Positions 36,401-47,799 of a stretch of 64,000 nt of DNA are shown here, piece after piece; position 1 is the first letter of the stretch; each line of letters starts with the position of its first letter. The notes under the pieces are model-generated. The model did no database searches. It was not told the DNA's origin and saw only the letters and a program-made list of their open reading frames with translations. The stretch lies in contig OX419761.1 of the NCBI GenBank assembly GCA_948567375.1, positions 1,304,501-1,368,500 on the forward strand, given 5' to 3'. The DNA is from Lunularia cruciata. Its lineage: Eukaryota; Streptophyta; Marchantiopsida; Lunulariales; Lunulariaceae. The position numbers were made by a program, and so were the translations under genes.

Positions 36401-37575
36401 AATACGTAAAGTAGGAGGCTTTAGCTACAAAGACATGCCACTTTTGGTAGGCTCCCAAGATATATCTAATTAATGACCTCCAACGAAATTTTGATTGTAA
36501 TCTCCATTATTTTTATCTCTCTAAGCTGTATTCTTAATCGGTGGTTTTTGAGCTCCTTTTGGACGGACGGATTTGGGACATGTGTTTGGCCTCTTTTCTT
36601 TGTCTTATATTATCAAGAGAGGATACAAATCTGAGATTGAGATTCATATCTCTTAGGATAAGCTGGAATATATATACTATTAAAAACAGAAGATGAAGTC
36701 TAGAGATGACTATGGCAGTAGAGTGGACATAGATAAACATCTATGCCCATCTGTTGAATTATGAATGATTAATCTGTGGGGAGTTGGGTAAGTAGCAGTG
36801 GAAAACTTTTACGATCTCACCAAACCAAAGTTCCTCTTCACACTCTCCAAGATTTTGAATTAGTCCAGTCGTTAACGCATGCGTGGCATGGGTACCTCCA
36901 ACTAGTACTGTACAATATGAAACTAAAACATTTTACTTCTGAACGAAATGAAGTCTCAATTTCAGGAGATGGCTAAACGTTATGAGGATCAATGGCATTC
37001 TTTCATGTACAGGAAGACCTTCTAAAATGTCAAATCCAATTCGTATGGGAGAATGAAGAAAGCCAATATTACAAAATTATATCACTGAAGAATTACAAAG
37101 AGCACAATGAAAAGGCAGAGCCTGCATGAAACACAAAAAGACAAGATGTTGTCCTGCATCTCTCCACATCTCTTTAATACCACGCTAGCACCGCAGCCCA
37201 CGGATTCATGCCGACTACTTTCATGTGTCAACGTGTTATGGAGATGAGAAGGGCCTCATCCCTCGTTGACTGTTACGACGCTTCAACATCTCTTGACAGA
37301 ATCGCAACTTTTGCGCAGCGAGATTTACGGCATGATAACTTGGGCGATTGATGAATCTCAAGCAATACAGCAAATCATCAAAAATCAATAAAAGTGCCAT
37401 CAGCGAAACTAGAATGCTTAAATACTGCTTGTATTCGCATAAGACCAATTACAGATGATCGTGATCTTGGGATCGGTGTTTTACCAAGCCAAGATTCCTT
37501 CTTTGTTTTTGTGAACGTAGAGGTTGACTTCTTTCTCTCAACAGTAAGAGATTTTTGATTGGACCGAAACCGACA
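33445..37575. other. 4.1 kb without a defensible gene
   Basis: Frames at 34416-34872 (plus) and 34749-35123 (minus) overlap and have no family support. Two tandem duplications are visible: about 65 bp at 33,883-34,010 (marker GTGGCTAGATTTCAT twice) and 69 bp at 35,972-36,110 (marker AATTCTACAATTTTTTTGAG twice). The rest is AT-rich. Confidence 0.4.
35972..36110. repeat. 69-bp tandem duplication
   Basis: AATTCTACAATTTTTTTGAG begins at 35,972 and 36,041. Both units continue with CATACATGCATTATCTTGAG and end GGTAnTGCGCT. Confidence 0.75.
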
Positions 37576-37680
37576 CACATAGGATAACAAGGAGGATGGG
37601 AAGACCCCATCAAGCCTAACAAGGACAAAACCTGAGAGGTAACTAGAGCTAAGCTCAATAGTATCAGAATGAATAATCTT
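37576..37680 (-). repeat. LINE-family 3' tail copy
   Basis: The plus strand reads GGAGGATGGGAAGACCCCAT, then CAAGCCTAACAAGGACAAAA and AGCTAAGCTCAATAGTATC. This is the reverse complement of the family tail. No coding part is attached. Confidence 0.6.
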
Positions 37681-38106
37681 TAATAGGACTAACTCTAGTT
37701 GAAAACACTAACCTGCGTCGCGGTCTAGTGTCGTCTCATAGCCTGCGAAATCAGTGGTTTGGAATAAAATGCATATGAGAATCTTGTGAGATTTGAGGCT
37801 AGCTCGAAATCAGCTCATTAACGTGCAGGCGAGTAATACTTGCACATTCGGGAACAAGTGGACCCACTTCTTCACAAATTCAATCCTTTACGGGGAAAAA
37901 GGAGCTTGTGACGACAGCTTCACCAGCTGCAAACCTCAACTCGTGACTTCTCCAGGTTCTCCAGAGACCCTCGATAGCCAAAAACTACCTACTGCAAGCT
38001 ACATTCAATCGTAGGTCTCCCCTCTAAATACTATCTTCGTGCTGTTCGGATCATTCGAAACTCTTCGTTGGTGTGCGAGGCGAGAATCACCTAAGACAGT
38101 GTTCTA
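37681..38106. promoter_or_regulatory. UGT upstream region
   Basis: This is the 430-bp region between the LINE tail and the UGT start. It should contain the UGT promoter and leader. No motif stands out. Confidence 0.35.
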
Positions 38107-40343
38107 ATGGATTCAAATGAGACAACTCCACGAGTTCTATTGGTTCCACTAAGCACACAGGGCCATTGGTCTCCGTTTTTGGTTATCATGCGACAGTTGG
38201 TTGCACACAATGTGAATTTCACGTTGTGCACATCCCAGGATCGTGCTGATGAGGTGAAGAGCTATGAGGCGAACGGGGAGTTTAACAATTTGGAGGCTGA
38301 AATTTTGGTGTTCTTTACACATACCAAGGCAACGACACTGACACCAAGTTTGGTGGAGACAATGGACAAAGAATTTCGTCTTAATAAAGACAAGCTCAAA
38401 GCTTCCAATTTTTCGTGCCTTATCACGGACATTCTCGTGGGATTTGGCCAGGTGCAATTGACGGACATTGGCATACGATGTATCTTCTAAACGGAACTTT
38501 GGTGCAAAGAAACGTAGCAAGTCCTATTCATTTCTTGAGATATGTTGTCACAGTCACCACACAGATAGAAACAGATGCGTATGCTTTTGCATTCTCTAGC
38601 CTGTAGTTTAGGTTGTCTGTGGCACACTGGTTCAATGTCTTACGGATAATTCAAGCTCGACTGCGCGGCCCACCAGTTATAGGTTAAGCCCTAGACCTAA
38701 ACTCTGTACTATGCTGGTTGCTGGACAAGCAACTGCTATGTTTCACAATAACAGGCAACTATGAATACACGCCGCATAGGAGGATAGCCATGTTCTGGAA
38801 TTGAATGCAAAAACAGACTCGAAGCACTAATATGATTGATACTGTAACAGGAAGTGGCAGATGAATTGGGAATTCCTCGATATAGTCTCGTCACGGCTGC
38901 TTGCCACTTCTGCCTCCTGCTGCTGCACGGAGCCAGTCTTATCGAGGGGGGTTGGTTTTCCGGCGATCCAGCGAAGAAGGAGGAATTTCTTAACCTTCCA
39001 GGCCTCCACAACTTCCCTGCTAAGGAGGTGCCCGTTTATGACACGAATGCGTGGCCTCCCCATTCAGTTCTCACAAGGAAGTCCGCCGCTCTGCTCATAA
39101 ACACATTTGAGGAGCTTGATAACAGGGCCTTGGACGTTCTCCGCTCTCAACTTCAAATCAGTCCCATCCTTAATAGGGTAAGTTTACCAAAATATCTGGA
39201 GTTTCTAAAATTGAAAGAGAAGCTGCTCGTGTAATATTTTCGTCAAGGCGAGGCTAAATACTTGGCTAAGCCAGATGGTCGTCACCAGTCTCGAAACTCG
39301 ATGGTTGAAGGAAATTTCAAGAGTTCACGAAGATTTGTAAAGCCTTTCAGGTTCATATCTTACTAGAAACGCTTCCAATATTGAAATTTGTCTGTCCCAG
39401 ATTCATACCGGGATGGACGAGTAAATCCAATAGCGGAGTTGTCAGTCTTTCCTTGTGCTGAGTGGGCATCAGTTTTGATCCCTTTCTTTCGTTCGAGAAT
39501 TTACAGACTACGACGCAGGTTTTCTCAATCGGGCCGCTGCTCCTCTTACCCAGTTTTGCCCCTACGCAAATCAACGACCTTGAAGGATCCAAAGAGTACA
39601 TGAAGTGGCTTGACACAAGACAGAAGTCGTCAGTTCTCTTCATCTGCTTCGGAAGCCAGTTAGAGTTACCTCCCCCTATAATATCGAAAATAGCGCAAGC
39701 CCTCGACTCTGTGGAGATTTCATTTTTGTGGGCAATACGGCTTCCTCCTCGAACATCCAAGGAGAGGTCCTTTCCTCATGGATTTGAATCACGAACACAG
39801 GAGCGAGGCCTTGTCCTAACAGGCTGGGTCCAACAGCAGGAAATCCTACAACATCCATCTATTGGCGGTTTCCTCTCACACTGCGGGTGGAACTCCATCC
39901 TGGAAAGCATAACTGCAGGGGTTCCTATTGTGGCATATCCAATGTGGGCGGAACAAGTCATGAATGCAAGGTGAGTAGTCAAAGAATCAAGCGACGATTT
40001 GACATGAAATCTTAGAGACAAGGAAATTTGATCTAATTCAATTCTCCTCAATAATTTTAAGTAGTTTAAGTTGTTTTACCGTAGGTTTCTGTGTGAAACG
40101 GCAAAAGTAGCCGTGGGAATAAGGGGCAATACGGACGCTGTCAATGGACTGAGCTGTTCTGCGGAAGAAGTTGCAAACGCGATCGCCACACTGATGACTG
40201 GACAAGGAGGAGAAGAAATCAGACAAAATATGCAGAGAATGAAGAGATGTGCACTCCAAGCTGTCGCACAGGATGGTTCATCTAATCAGAATCTTCAAAA
40301 CTTTATGGCTGAAGTAGCACTGGGTGTACAGGCTTTTATATGA
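38107..40343 (+). CDS. UDP-glycosyltransferase (plant family 1, GT1), 4 exons
   Basis: Coding exons: 38107-38451, 38851-39177, 39519-39970, 40085-40343. All are GT-AG with matching phases, giving 460 aa, a normal length for plant UGTs. The N terminus has the catalytic His region VPLSTQGHWSPFLVIMRQL (His about 20). Residues about 327-370 are the 44-residue PSPG nucleotide-sugar box: WVQQQEILQHPSIGG, then HCGWNSILESITAGVP, then MWAEQ. It ends in Gln, the residue usual for UDP-glucose preference. Enzymes of this family transfer a sugar from a UDP-sugar to small lipophilic acceptors such as phenolics in the cytosol. The acceptor cannot be read from sequence. Three introns is more than most flowering-plant UGTs have. 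A decayed copy lies 1.5 kb downstream. Confidence 0.9.
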
Positions 40344-41799
40344 CTGTGAGTGAACCCTGTGAACCTTTTGGGTTGATTTCTTGTGAAGCCTTCAGTTTTC
40401 ATTCCAGAATTTGCAAAATATTTTGAATCAGCTACTAGTATATAGACTGACAACTGCTATACGGGGTTGACCACTCAAGTCATCTGGACCAGGGAGCCAG
40501 TATATCATCTGTAGAATGAAGGAAAAGTTGGGACCTTCTGGAAGAACAAAGTCCACAAAGGAGCATGGTGGGAAAAAGCAGCTTCTGTTGATCAGTGAAT
40601 GCCATTTCTCATAGCATGTTTGGTGAATTGACGGTAGGTTTACATGAGCTTGTTCTCTTGGAAGTTGTGATTTCGCTGTTTAAACAGTGATTTCTTTCAG
40701 ACAGTGAAGGTGAGAATAGTTTCAGTTGAGTCGTAATAGTGGTTGGATTTTACATTTCCTTCAAGAACTAACTGGCAGCATTTCGTGTCATATGGATGGA
40801 TATACTCTTCAAAGGACGACTCTGTAGGAGATTCCGGAGATGTACAGCGTATCTATGAGTCAATATCTGAATGTTCATTATTCATCACACACTCCCAGTT
40901 CCCATCTCTCAGGACGTGTATCAAGTACCAAGTAGTATGAAAGCTGCCTTTGCAGACAACTTTGCTGTAACGAAGCTCCACTTCAGTACTGCCAGGTTAT
41001 TCTTTCAAAGAGGCAATAAATGTTTAACGCCTCCCTGAACTTCAAAACCAGCAAATGCATCGTGACGCTGCGGTGCTCCCGTGTCCTTCTAGAGGGTGGA
41101 ATTTGCTTTGCAAGGTCCAGTGACTTCCGCTCCGTGTGATGTAAATCTCTTTGTCCCTTCCCAGTGTAAAGATCGTAATTGAACGGCTTCAAGGCTTGGA
41201 CTAAATTCTAGGTCCTCTGTCCATGAAAGATGTGCATCCTCGTAATCCAGTACATATGTGAGCGTGTATTCGAGCTATGTTATAATTTGTCTGCACTGTA
41301 AAATATACACTGGAACTATTAAAGGAATGGCAGGCACATTGGTGTTGGCATTCTTAACTCTCAGAAGGACTTTCTCATTAAACAAACACGTACCTAACAC
41401 AATATCCTCTATTTATGGTTGCGCCACCGTAAATCCCTATTTCTGGGTTGACCTCGTCAGTGCCAATTGCTAGATTGAAGTCTGGAAAGTACCCCTTGCA
41501 GGAGACTTTGCGAAGGTAAACTTTATAACCTTTCCTAAGACAGTGGACAGTAGTTGTAGTTTAGATCTGTGGACAGTAGACCTTCAATAAGAGATCGAAG
41601 TTGCGCAGAAGCTGTGGACGGTGAAAGAACGAGAGCAAGGACCAAGATAGGACCAGTCAAAACGGGTCTCAGTGCCATGGCCCCAAGAGCGTTGTTGTTT
41701 CCAGGATGACAACAAGGACATTGGACTCCGGTTGTGCTGACCATGCAATGGGTTGCTCACATGCAAGTGTGGACATGTCAGGAAACTTGCAGGAACTTG
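40344..41799. other. Spacer between UGT and its pseudogene
   Basis: No gene seen. Short frames (40743-40940, 41258-41473) lack support. Confidence 0.4.
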
Positions 41800-43995
41800 C
41801 TGAGGAAATGAAGGGCTATGAGACGAACGGGGAGTTTAGCGATCTGGATTGGAATTCAGGTGGTTTACAACCATTAATAAAAAGCAGAGCTAACACCAGC
41901 TGTCAGGAACTCAATCGACACAGACCTTCGACTCAATACAGATGATCTCATACCTTCAAGGTTTCGGAGTCTGATTTGAGGTATGTTTGCGGGGTTTGGT
42001 CAGGTGCGTCTTATTATGGAGTGTTTGAATAAATTTCTAAACTTTTACGGATCTCGGGAGAACTTAATGTGTCAACAACACACATAGAAACTGACGTGTG
42101 GAAAGACTTAACTCATAGGTTCCTAGGTTGAAGTCCTCTGTGATGCACCAGTGGAATCCGCTTGGGAACATGAAGCTGTTTCCCATAATCACTTCAATTT
42201 GAAGGTTAGCGTTCAACTCTTGGTCCTTTAGCGGATCCCACCTGATGCTTAACTTGTCACTCACAAGCAGCTTTGCAGACACAGCTTAGAGAGGAAATGT
42301 AATCATAATTTGCGTTTATGAAACATTCAAACAATTAAGCATTAGGTCAATATGCCCAGTCCTACAGAGTTTGGCAGATGAGTGGGGAATTCCGGTATAT
42401 ACTCTCATCCCATCCCCTTGCCACCTTTGCCTTCTGATACTGCACGCACCCACTTCTATTGATGGGATTTTGCTGGACAACGATCTCTCGAAGAAGGCGA
42501 AACTCATCGACCGTACCAGACCTCGAAATTTTTCGGGATATTGAAATGCCAAGAGGCAGTGCGGAGGTATGGTGTCCTCCTGAAGTTCCCACTAGAAACG
42601 AGCTGGTCTGCTCATGAACACATTTGAGGATCTTGAAAAGCGAGCGGTGGATACGCTCCAGACTCAGCTTCATATCAGTTCCATACCTGGTTGGAGAAGT
42701 CGCTCTGCCTCACATGACTCGCGTTCCTAGTTCTCTAATTCTTTCAGATACTGGAAAAGTGATACAGTTCCAGCACTTGAGAGATGTCTATGCTTTAGCC
42801 AGACATCTCGTTGAAGAGGTGAATACTGTCACCGAGGTGCAGCTGTGTTTGTAGGAATGATACAAGTCACGTCCCGATTGGAGACGACGGTCAGTGACCC
42901 TCATTCTAGTGAAAATCTCTTAAGACATTTTACCGATGAGTACACGAATAACTATCATTCGACTCTTTACCCGAACTATTAGAGGAGGACTAATCAGCAC
43001 CTTGCGAGCTATAATGATTTTGATTGAAGATTCATCCTTCGTTCCCGGTGAAATCTCAACAGGTTCCCCCACAAATTTTCCTGTTGCCCCGCTTTCGCTC
43101 TTCCCCAAAGTTTCCGCGATACCAGAGCCGTCTAGGACAAGGAGATTACGCGCCGTGGCTTGATAGACAACAAAACTCGTCTGTTTCTCTTCATCTGCTC
43201 CGGAAGTCAGGCTAAAATGCCTCTTCCTATGGTAAAGAAAATAGCACGAGCTCTGAAGTACGTGAAGGTCTCCTTTCTTTGGGTCGTTCGATAAGGTCGT
43301 CTAACCTCCGAAGAGGATGCTATCCCTCATGGATTCAAATCACGAACACAGGAGCGAGGCCTTGTTGTGACAGGCTGGATACCACAGCAGGACATCTTCC
43401 AGCATCCTTCCATTGGCGGTTTCCTCTCGCACTGCGGCTGCAACTCCGTTCCGGAAAGCATCACTGCTGGAGTTCCTATTGTGGCATGTCCATTGTGGGT
43501 GGAACAATTCATGAGTGCAAGATCAGTAGCCGAGCATTTAAGCGAGGATTGTTATTAATTCCGGAAAGGAGTTCCCACAGGCGAAGAGTGAACATCCGTT
43601 TTGACCTGAAGAAATTTGGCTTGGCCGCAGGTTGTTATGTGAGACTGTAAAAGTAGCTGTGGGAATCCAGCGCAATGGCGACAGCCATGACCCCGCTGTA
43701 GCTGAAGTTGCCAATGCTATTTGGGGCTTATCTCCATTTTACCTCTCAGGGTTTATTTTTGTACGGTTTGATGGGGTCATTCGTCCTTGTTATCGTGCGC
43801 CGCGTTTCTTGCCAATCCCATTCCCTTTGTCATGGTCGGAAATGAGGGAGAAGTTATCAGACGGAACATTCGGATAGAGCCGCACTACAACCCCTCTCCG
43901 AGAATGGTTCATCTCATCAATCGATCCAGAAGTTGATGGCTTAACCGAGAATGGTTTATCTCATCAATCGATCCAGAAGTTGATGGCTTAATTAG
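41800..43995 (+). pseudogene. Decayed tandem copy of the UGT
   Basis: Pieces align in order with the intact gene. An exon-1 part near 41,805 reads EMKGYETNGEFSDL, against DEVKSYEANGEFNNL in the intact copy. An exon-2 part at 42,375-42,690 reads LADEWGIPVYTL and TFEDLEKRAVDTL. An exon-3 PSPG part at 43,340-43,545 reads GWIPQQDIFQHPSIGG and GVPIVACPLWVEQF, with the HCGWNS Trp now Cys. The exon-4 part starts at 43,630 with LLCETVKVAVGIQRNG. The 5' end including the catalytic His is missing. Frames shift several times, and the donor after the PSPG box is lost. The last exon is split by a LINE tail (43,722-43,815) and resumes at about 43,832. The last 47 bp of homology is tandemly duplicated (43,898 and 43,945). 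Confidence 0.85.
43722..43815 (+). repeat. LINE-family 3' tail inserted in the UGT pseudogene
   Basis: GGGGCTTATCTCCATTTTAC, then TTGTACGGTTTGATGGGGTC and a CGCGTTTC end interrupt the last UGT exon. The left side reads EVANAI and the right side MVGNEGEVIRRN, which are adjacent in the intact gene. This fixes the insert limits to within about 15 bp and shows the tail is a mobile, short, 5'-truncated unit. Precise target duplications cannot be made out. Confidence 0.7.
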
Positions 43996-44324
43996 CAAGG
44001 TGGGGTTCAGAAACTCTTGTGTGGATCTCCTTGTACTTAAGGAGACTGGAACATAAGTATAATAAAAAAATATAAATAAATAAATAAATAAAACAACAAC
44101 AAAACAAAACAAACAAGGTGGGGTTTCAACTTTTAAAAGTAAGGAATCTATATGGAGGGAATCTATATCTAATTTTGACAGGACCCATATAAATTTTGAT
44201 GTGATCTTTGACTGGACCTGTATGGTTAAGGAATTTGAAATTGGAGGTTGCCGTAAATAAGGGGTGTTTAGGGGATTGTTTCAAGGGATGATTCAAATCT
44301 AATAAGGGGTTTTAAAAAGAAGAA
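43996..44324. other. Gene-free stretch with AAAT microsatellite
   Basis: (AAAT)n and (AAAC)n tracts sit at 44,066-44,115. Nothing else is recognisable. Confidence 0.5.
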
Positions 44325-45022
44325 GGCGACCACACAGAACACATGAAAGATAGGAAGACCTCGTCCAGTCCTACAAGGGAGAGCCAAAAGAGGTAAAATG
44401 GAGCCCAATAGTATCTAGATGAGAAATCTGCCCCACCGCACCTAAATATTTGAACTATGCAAGTTAGAAGATTACAAACATAGGGGCATCCGAAGAAGCA
44501 TCCCCTAGAGTGATTGCTCTCCTATGGATTGTGCCAACCATTGCTCTATGTAGAGCAATTGACGCACATTGTCTAAAGTATGCTACAAAGTATGAGAGTG
44601 AGAGTGGTACCCCTTCACGCTAATATGATAAGCTCTTGTGTGCTCCTTGACAAATGTATTGAATGTTGTGTCCATAACTTCATATAACTCCAAGATTAGA
44701 GGAATAAAGAGGTGACCTTGATGCATACCTCTATACTTGGAGACCTTGTGTGCTTCTACTCCGCTTGCCGCCCATCCAAGAGGATGAGTAATCACTCCCT
44801 CCAAAATTGCATGACGCATAGTATCTATAACCACAACATCCACCATTGTCACCTGATCATCTCGGACCAAGTATAGGTATACTTTGACATATGTCATCTG
44901 CAAAGAATATGAACACTCCCTCCAAGCAAGGTATCTACATTCTCGTGCCATAGCAAACACTATATCGTTGATGGCATCATGGATATTTATCCTTTGTCCT
45001 CCAAAAGGACATTGTATCATAT
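44325..45022 (-). pseudogene. LINE-like relic, 3' half (copy B), interrupted upstream
   Basis: The minus strand reads QCPFGGQRINIHDAINDIVF, AMARECRYLAWRE, LVRDDQVTMVDVVVIDTMR, GVITHPLGWAASG, and RGMHQGHLFIPLILELYEVM. This is the nuclease-like C-terminal domain, open for 145 codons from 45,020 to 44,583. The family tail follows in reverse complement at about 44,330-44,440. At 45,022 the reading is broken by an old LTR. The LINE continues at 52,216, and removing the insertion and one copy of CATAT restores the alignment with copy A (GGTCCATATGA in both). Confidence 0.7.
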
Positions 45023-45310
45023 TGTAATACCATTAGCTAGACAAATTATCTAGAGATGGAAAACTGTTCAGTAATATCTGTAGGGATGTTATATATAATG
45101 GTCTAAGTAGATCAGATAAAGATGTCACCAAAAGATTACTTCCACTAATAGGGTAGAGGTAGAAAACACCTTGAAAACTTTAGCATCAATTTTGGAGGCC
45201 TAAACAAGTGGATTATGCCTCAAAAATTGAAAGCTTCTCTCCTCTCCAAGAAAAGTAATGTTGCTTTTTCTTTCCTTGATTTGTCTCACCGAGAGCTTTC
45301 CAATGGTACA
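45023..45310 (+). repeat. Old LTR, left part (interrupted by chromovirus)
   Basis: Starts TGTAATACCATTAGCTAG and runs parallel, with many differences, to the first 40% of the chromovirus LTR (GGATGTTATAT, CACCAAAAGATTACTTC, GGAGGCCTAAAC, TCCAATGGTAC). It is preceded by CATAT. The other end of the LTR, at 52,215, is followed by CACAT, a one-mismatch 5-bp target duplication. I read it as an old solo LTR of a related family. Confidence 0.75.
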
Positions 45311-46047
45311 TGTAATACCAAGAGCTAGCCATATGATCTAGATGTGAAATTTGGTTTGGTAACATCTAGAATGATGTTATACATGATGGTCAAAATAGAT
45401 AAGATAGAAAGATTACCAAAAGAGTACTTCTACTAATAGTGTAGAAATCAAAATAGACTTGAGAACCTTAGAACCAATAGCTAGACATATGATTTAAATG
45501 TGAGAATTGGTTTGGTAACATCTGGAAGGATGTTACACATGATGGACTAAACAAATCAGAAAGAGGTATCACCAAAAGGGGACTTCTACTAATAGAGTAG
45601 GAACCGAAATATGCTTGAAATCTTTGAAGGCAATTTCGGAGGCCTAAACGGATGAATTAAGCCTAAAAAATGTGCAGATTCCCCCTTACAAAGGATAGGC
45701 TGGCCTTCCCTCCCCCCTGCTTTGTCTCGTCGAGAGCATTCCAATGGTACCTTACTCACGTGATTCTGAGATTCCTACAGGAAGATTCCCTAAAAGATTC
45801 CCTCCGGTCAAAACTTGTTTGACCAACCAGATAGGACCTAGACCAGACATGTCACCCATCCAAGTAATTAATCCAAGGGTGGATCTTGCTGACATGTCAC
45901 CTATCTGTGTTCCTAATCCTATGGTAGAACTTCCTTGGAGGAGATACTCTTTGTCTATATAATAAAGAGAAGGTGCTCCTTTGGGGCATCAAATGTTGGA
46001 GTGTGCAATCTGTGTTTTCTCTCTTCTCTTGTCCCCGAAGTATTACA
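45311..46047 (+). repeat. Chromovirus 5' LTR
   Basis: A 737-bp LTR starting TGT and ending ACA. It differs from the 3' LTR by scattered substitutions and small indels, so the insertion is not recent. Confidence 0.85.
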
Positions 46048-46048
46048 A

Positions 46049-46060
46049 TGGTATCAAAGC
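46049..46060 (+). promoter_or_regulatory. Primer-binding site
   Basis: TGGTATCAAAGC lies 1 nt after the 5' LTR. It matches the 3' end of plant initiator tRNA-Met at 11 of 12 positions. Confidence 0.8.
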
Positions 46061-46188
46061 GAGTGTTCTAGTCCAAGAGAGTGGATCACCCCTCTTGGAA
46101 TAGCACAAACTACTGAAACTGAGTAATTTGAGGTGGAAAACATAGAGTAATTGCTAGACTTAGGAAAGACTTTAGAGAGCGGATGGGA

Positions 46189-47770
46189 TGGATGCGCCGG
46201 GAGGACAATTTCCCACACCTAGCTTTCCATTCTCAAACCCATTCCACATCAAGGATATGTACATCCAGCGTGAGCAGATGAGGGTATCGCTAGTTTATCA
46301 CTTTGGTGCAGAATTCATAGACATAGTGATGAACTAACCAAACCCGGTGATTCTACCTGTGGTGATATATGACAAAGAGTGGGATTTGACAATCTACATT
46401 CTATTATGATAATATGGATATGAATGTCCCAAATCCTCTCCCTTTCAACACTCAAGTAGAAATCCGTTATGTAGTGAGGCCGAAAGTGATGTTTAGAGAT
46501 TTTGTGGTTAGGAATTTTGGTGAGAAGTATTATCAACAAGTGATAGCTTCTGAGGTCCCAATGGTAGTTCCAATAGTTCATGCGCCTTCTAGAGTGATTA
46601 TATTGACTCTGTATTGAAGTAGACATTAGCAATTGAGTGTTGCAGGAACCATGGATCCGCAATTGCAAGAGTTGGTGCAAGGAATGCAAGGGATGTTGAA
46701 TGAATTTTGAGAGATTAAGATGACCTGGAGACATTACAAAGTCAAGTGTAGATCCTCAAGAACAATCAAGCCATGCAAGAAGAAGAGTTGTCTCAAAACC
46801 CAGTACCTACGACTGAAGTACTTGGAGAGGCACATATGCCTACGAACCCTATCAACGATGAAGCCACATTGCTACTCCAGATGAAGAAGACCTGCAACAT
46901 CGAGCCTTACAAGGGGCAACGTATGATGAGAGTAGTGGAAAATTGGATCTTGAGAATGAATTGATATTTCCGATTGCTCTCTATAGAGATCACAGAGCAT
47001 GCTGCAGGCGTGTTTTCATGTGGGTACTTGACCGATAAAGTGCTCACATGGTATGATGCTTGGGAACGATCCATGCTGGCAGAGAGAAGGGAGGTCACAT
47101 GGACAGCAATGCAAGGAGGACTGCTGAAGAATTTCCAATTGGTGGATTTTGTGCAGATGGCTTGAACCCGACTATGGGGATTGAGACGGAAGAATAGTGT
47201 ACAAGAGTATGTGGAGGCATTTTTGGATCTACAAGTCGCAATTATTGACATGAGTCCAGCAGAGGCTCTCGACAATTTCAAAAAAGGGTTGAAAGAGCGG
47301 ATTTGCCAAGAAGTCATGGTGCAAAATCCTCGCACGGTATTTGAAGCCATTGCTTGTGCGCAGAGAATAGCAAGAGCATTAGGTGGAGGTGAAGGAGTAG
47401 TTCCACCTCAACATTATCGGGCAAAAATGCCACACATGGGTGGACCGGTACCAATAGAATTGGGCAATCTTTGATTCCGGGATTGAGGAGCACGACCGCT
47501 TCAAGGGGAGCAGGGATGGGTAGAAGAACAAAGAGATGGAGTCCCACAAGGAGAAGGGACTCAAGTAGAACAACATCGTTGTTACAATTGTGGCTGTACT
47601 GGGCACATATCTACCAATTGTCGCACTTGTTTCCCTAGAGGCCCTCGGCCTTCGTACAGGCGATCTTTGGACAACATGGAGAGGCACATTGAAGAGGAGG
47701 AGGTGGAAATCACTTCGGAAAACAAAGATTGCCAGATAATGTACCTCACAGCCTTACTGGCTCAATAAGG
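46189..47770 (+). pseudogene. Chromovirus gag with zinc knuckle, broken
   Basis: A gag-like region is spread over several frames. Readable pieces are MQEEELSQNPVPTTEVLGEA (46,773), a capsid-type segment (GVFSCGYLTDKVLTWYDAWE, 47,010), NSVQEYVEAFLDLQVAI, and the nucleocapsid knuckle CYNCGCTGHISTNC (CX2CX4HX4C, about 47,580). At least three frame changes or stops occur, and the start is uncertain. Confidence 0.7.
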
Positions 47771-47799
47771 AAGCAGAAAAGCAAGGGAGGAAGAAAATA

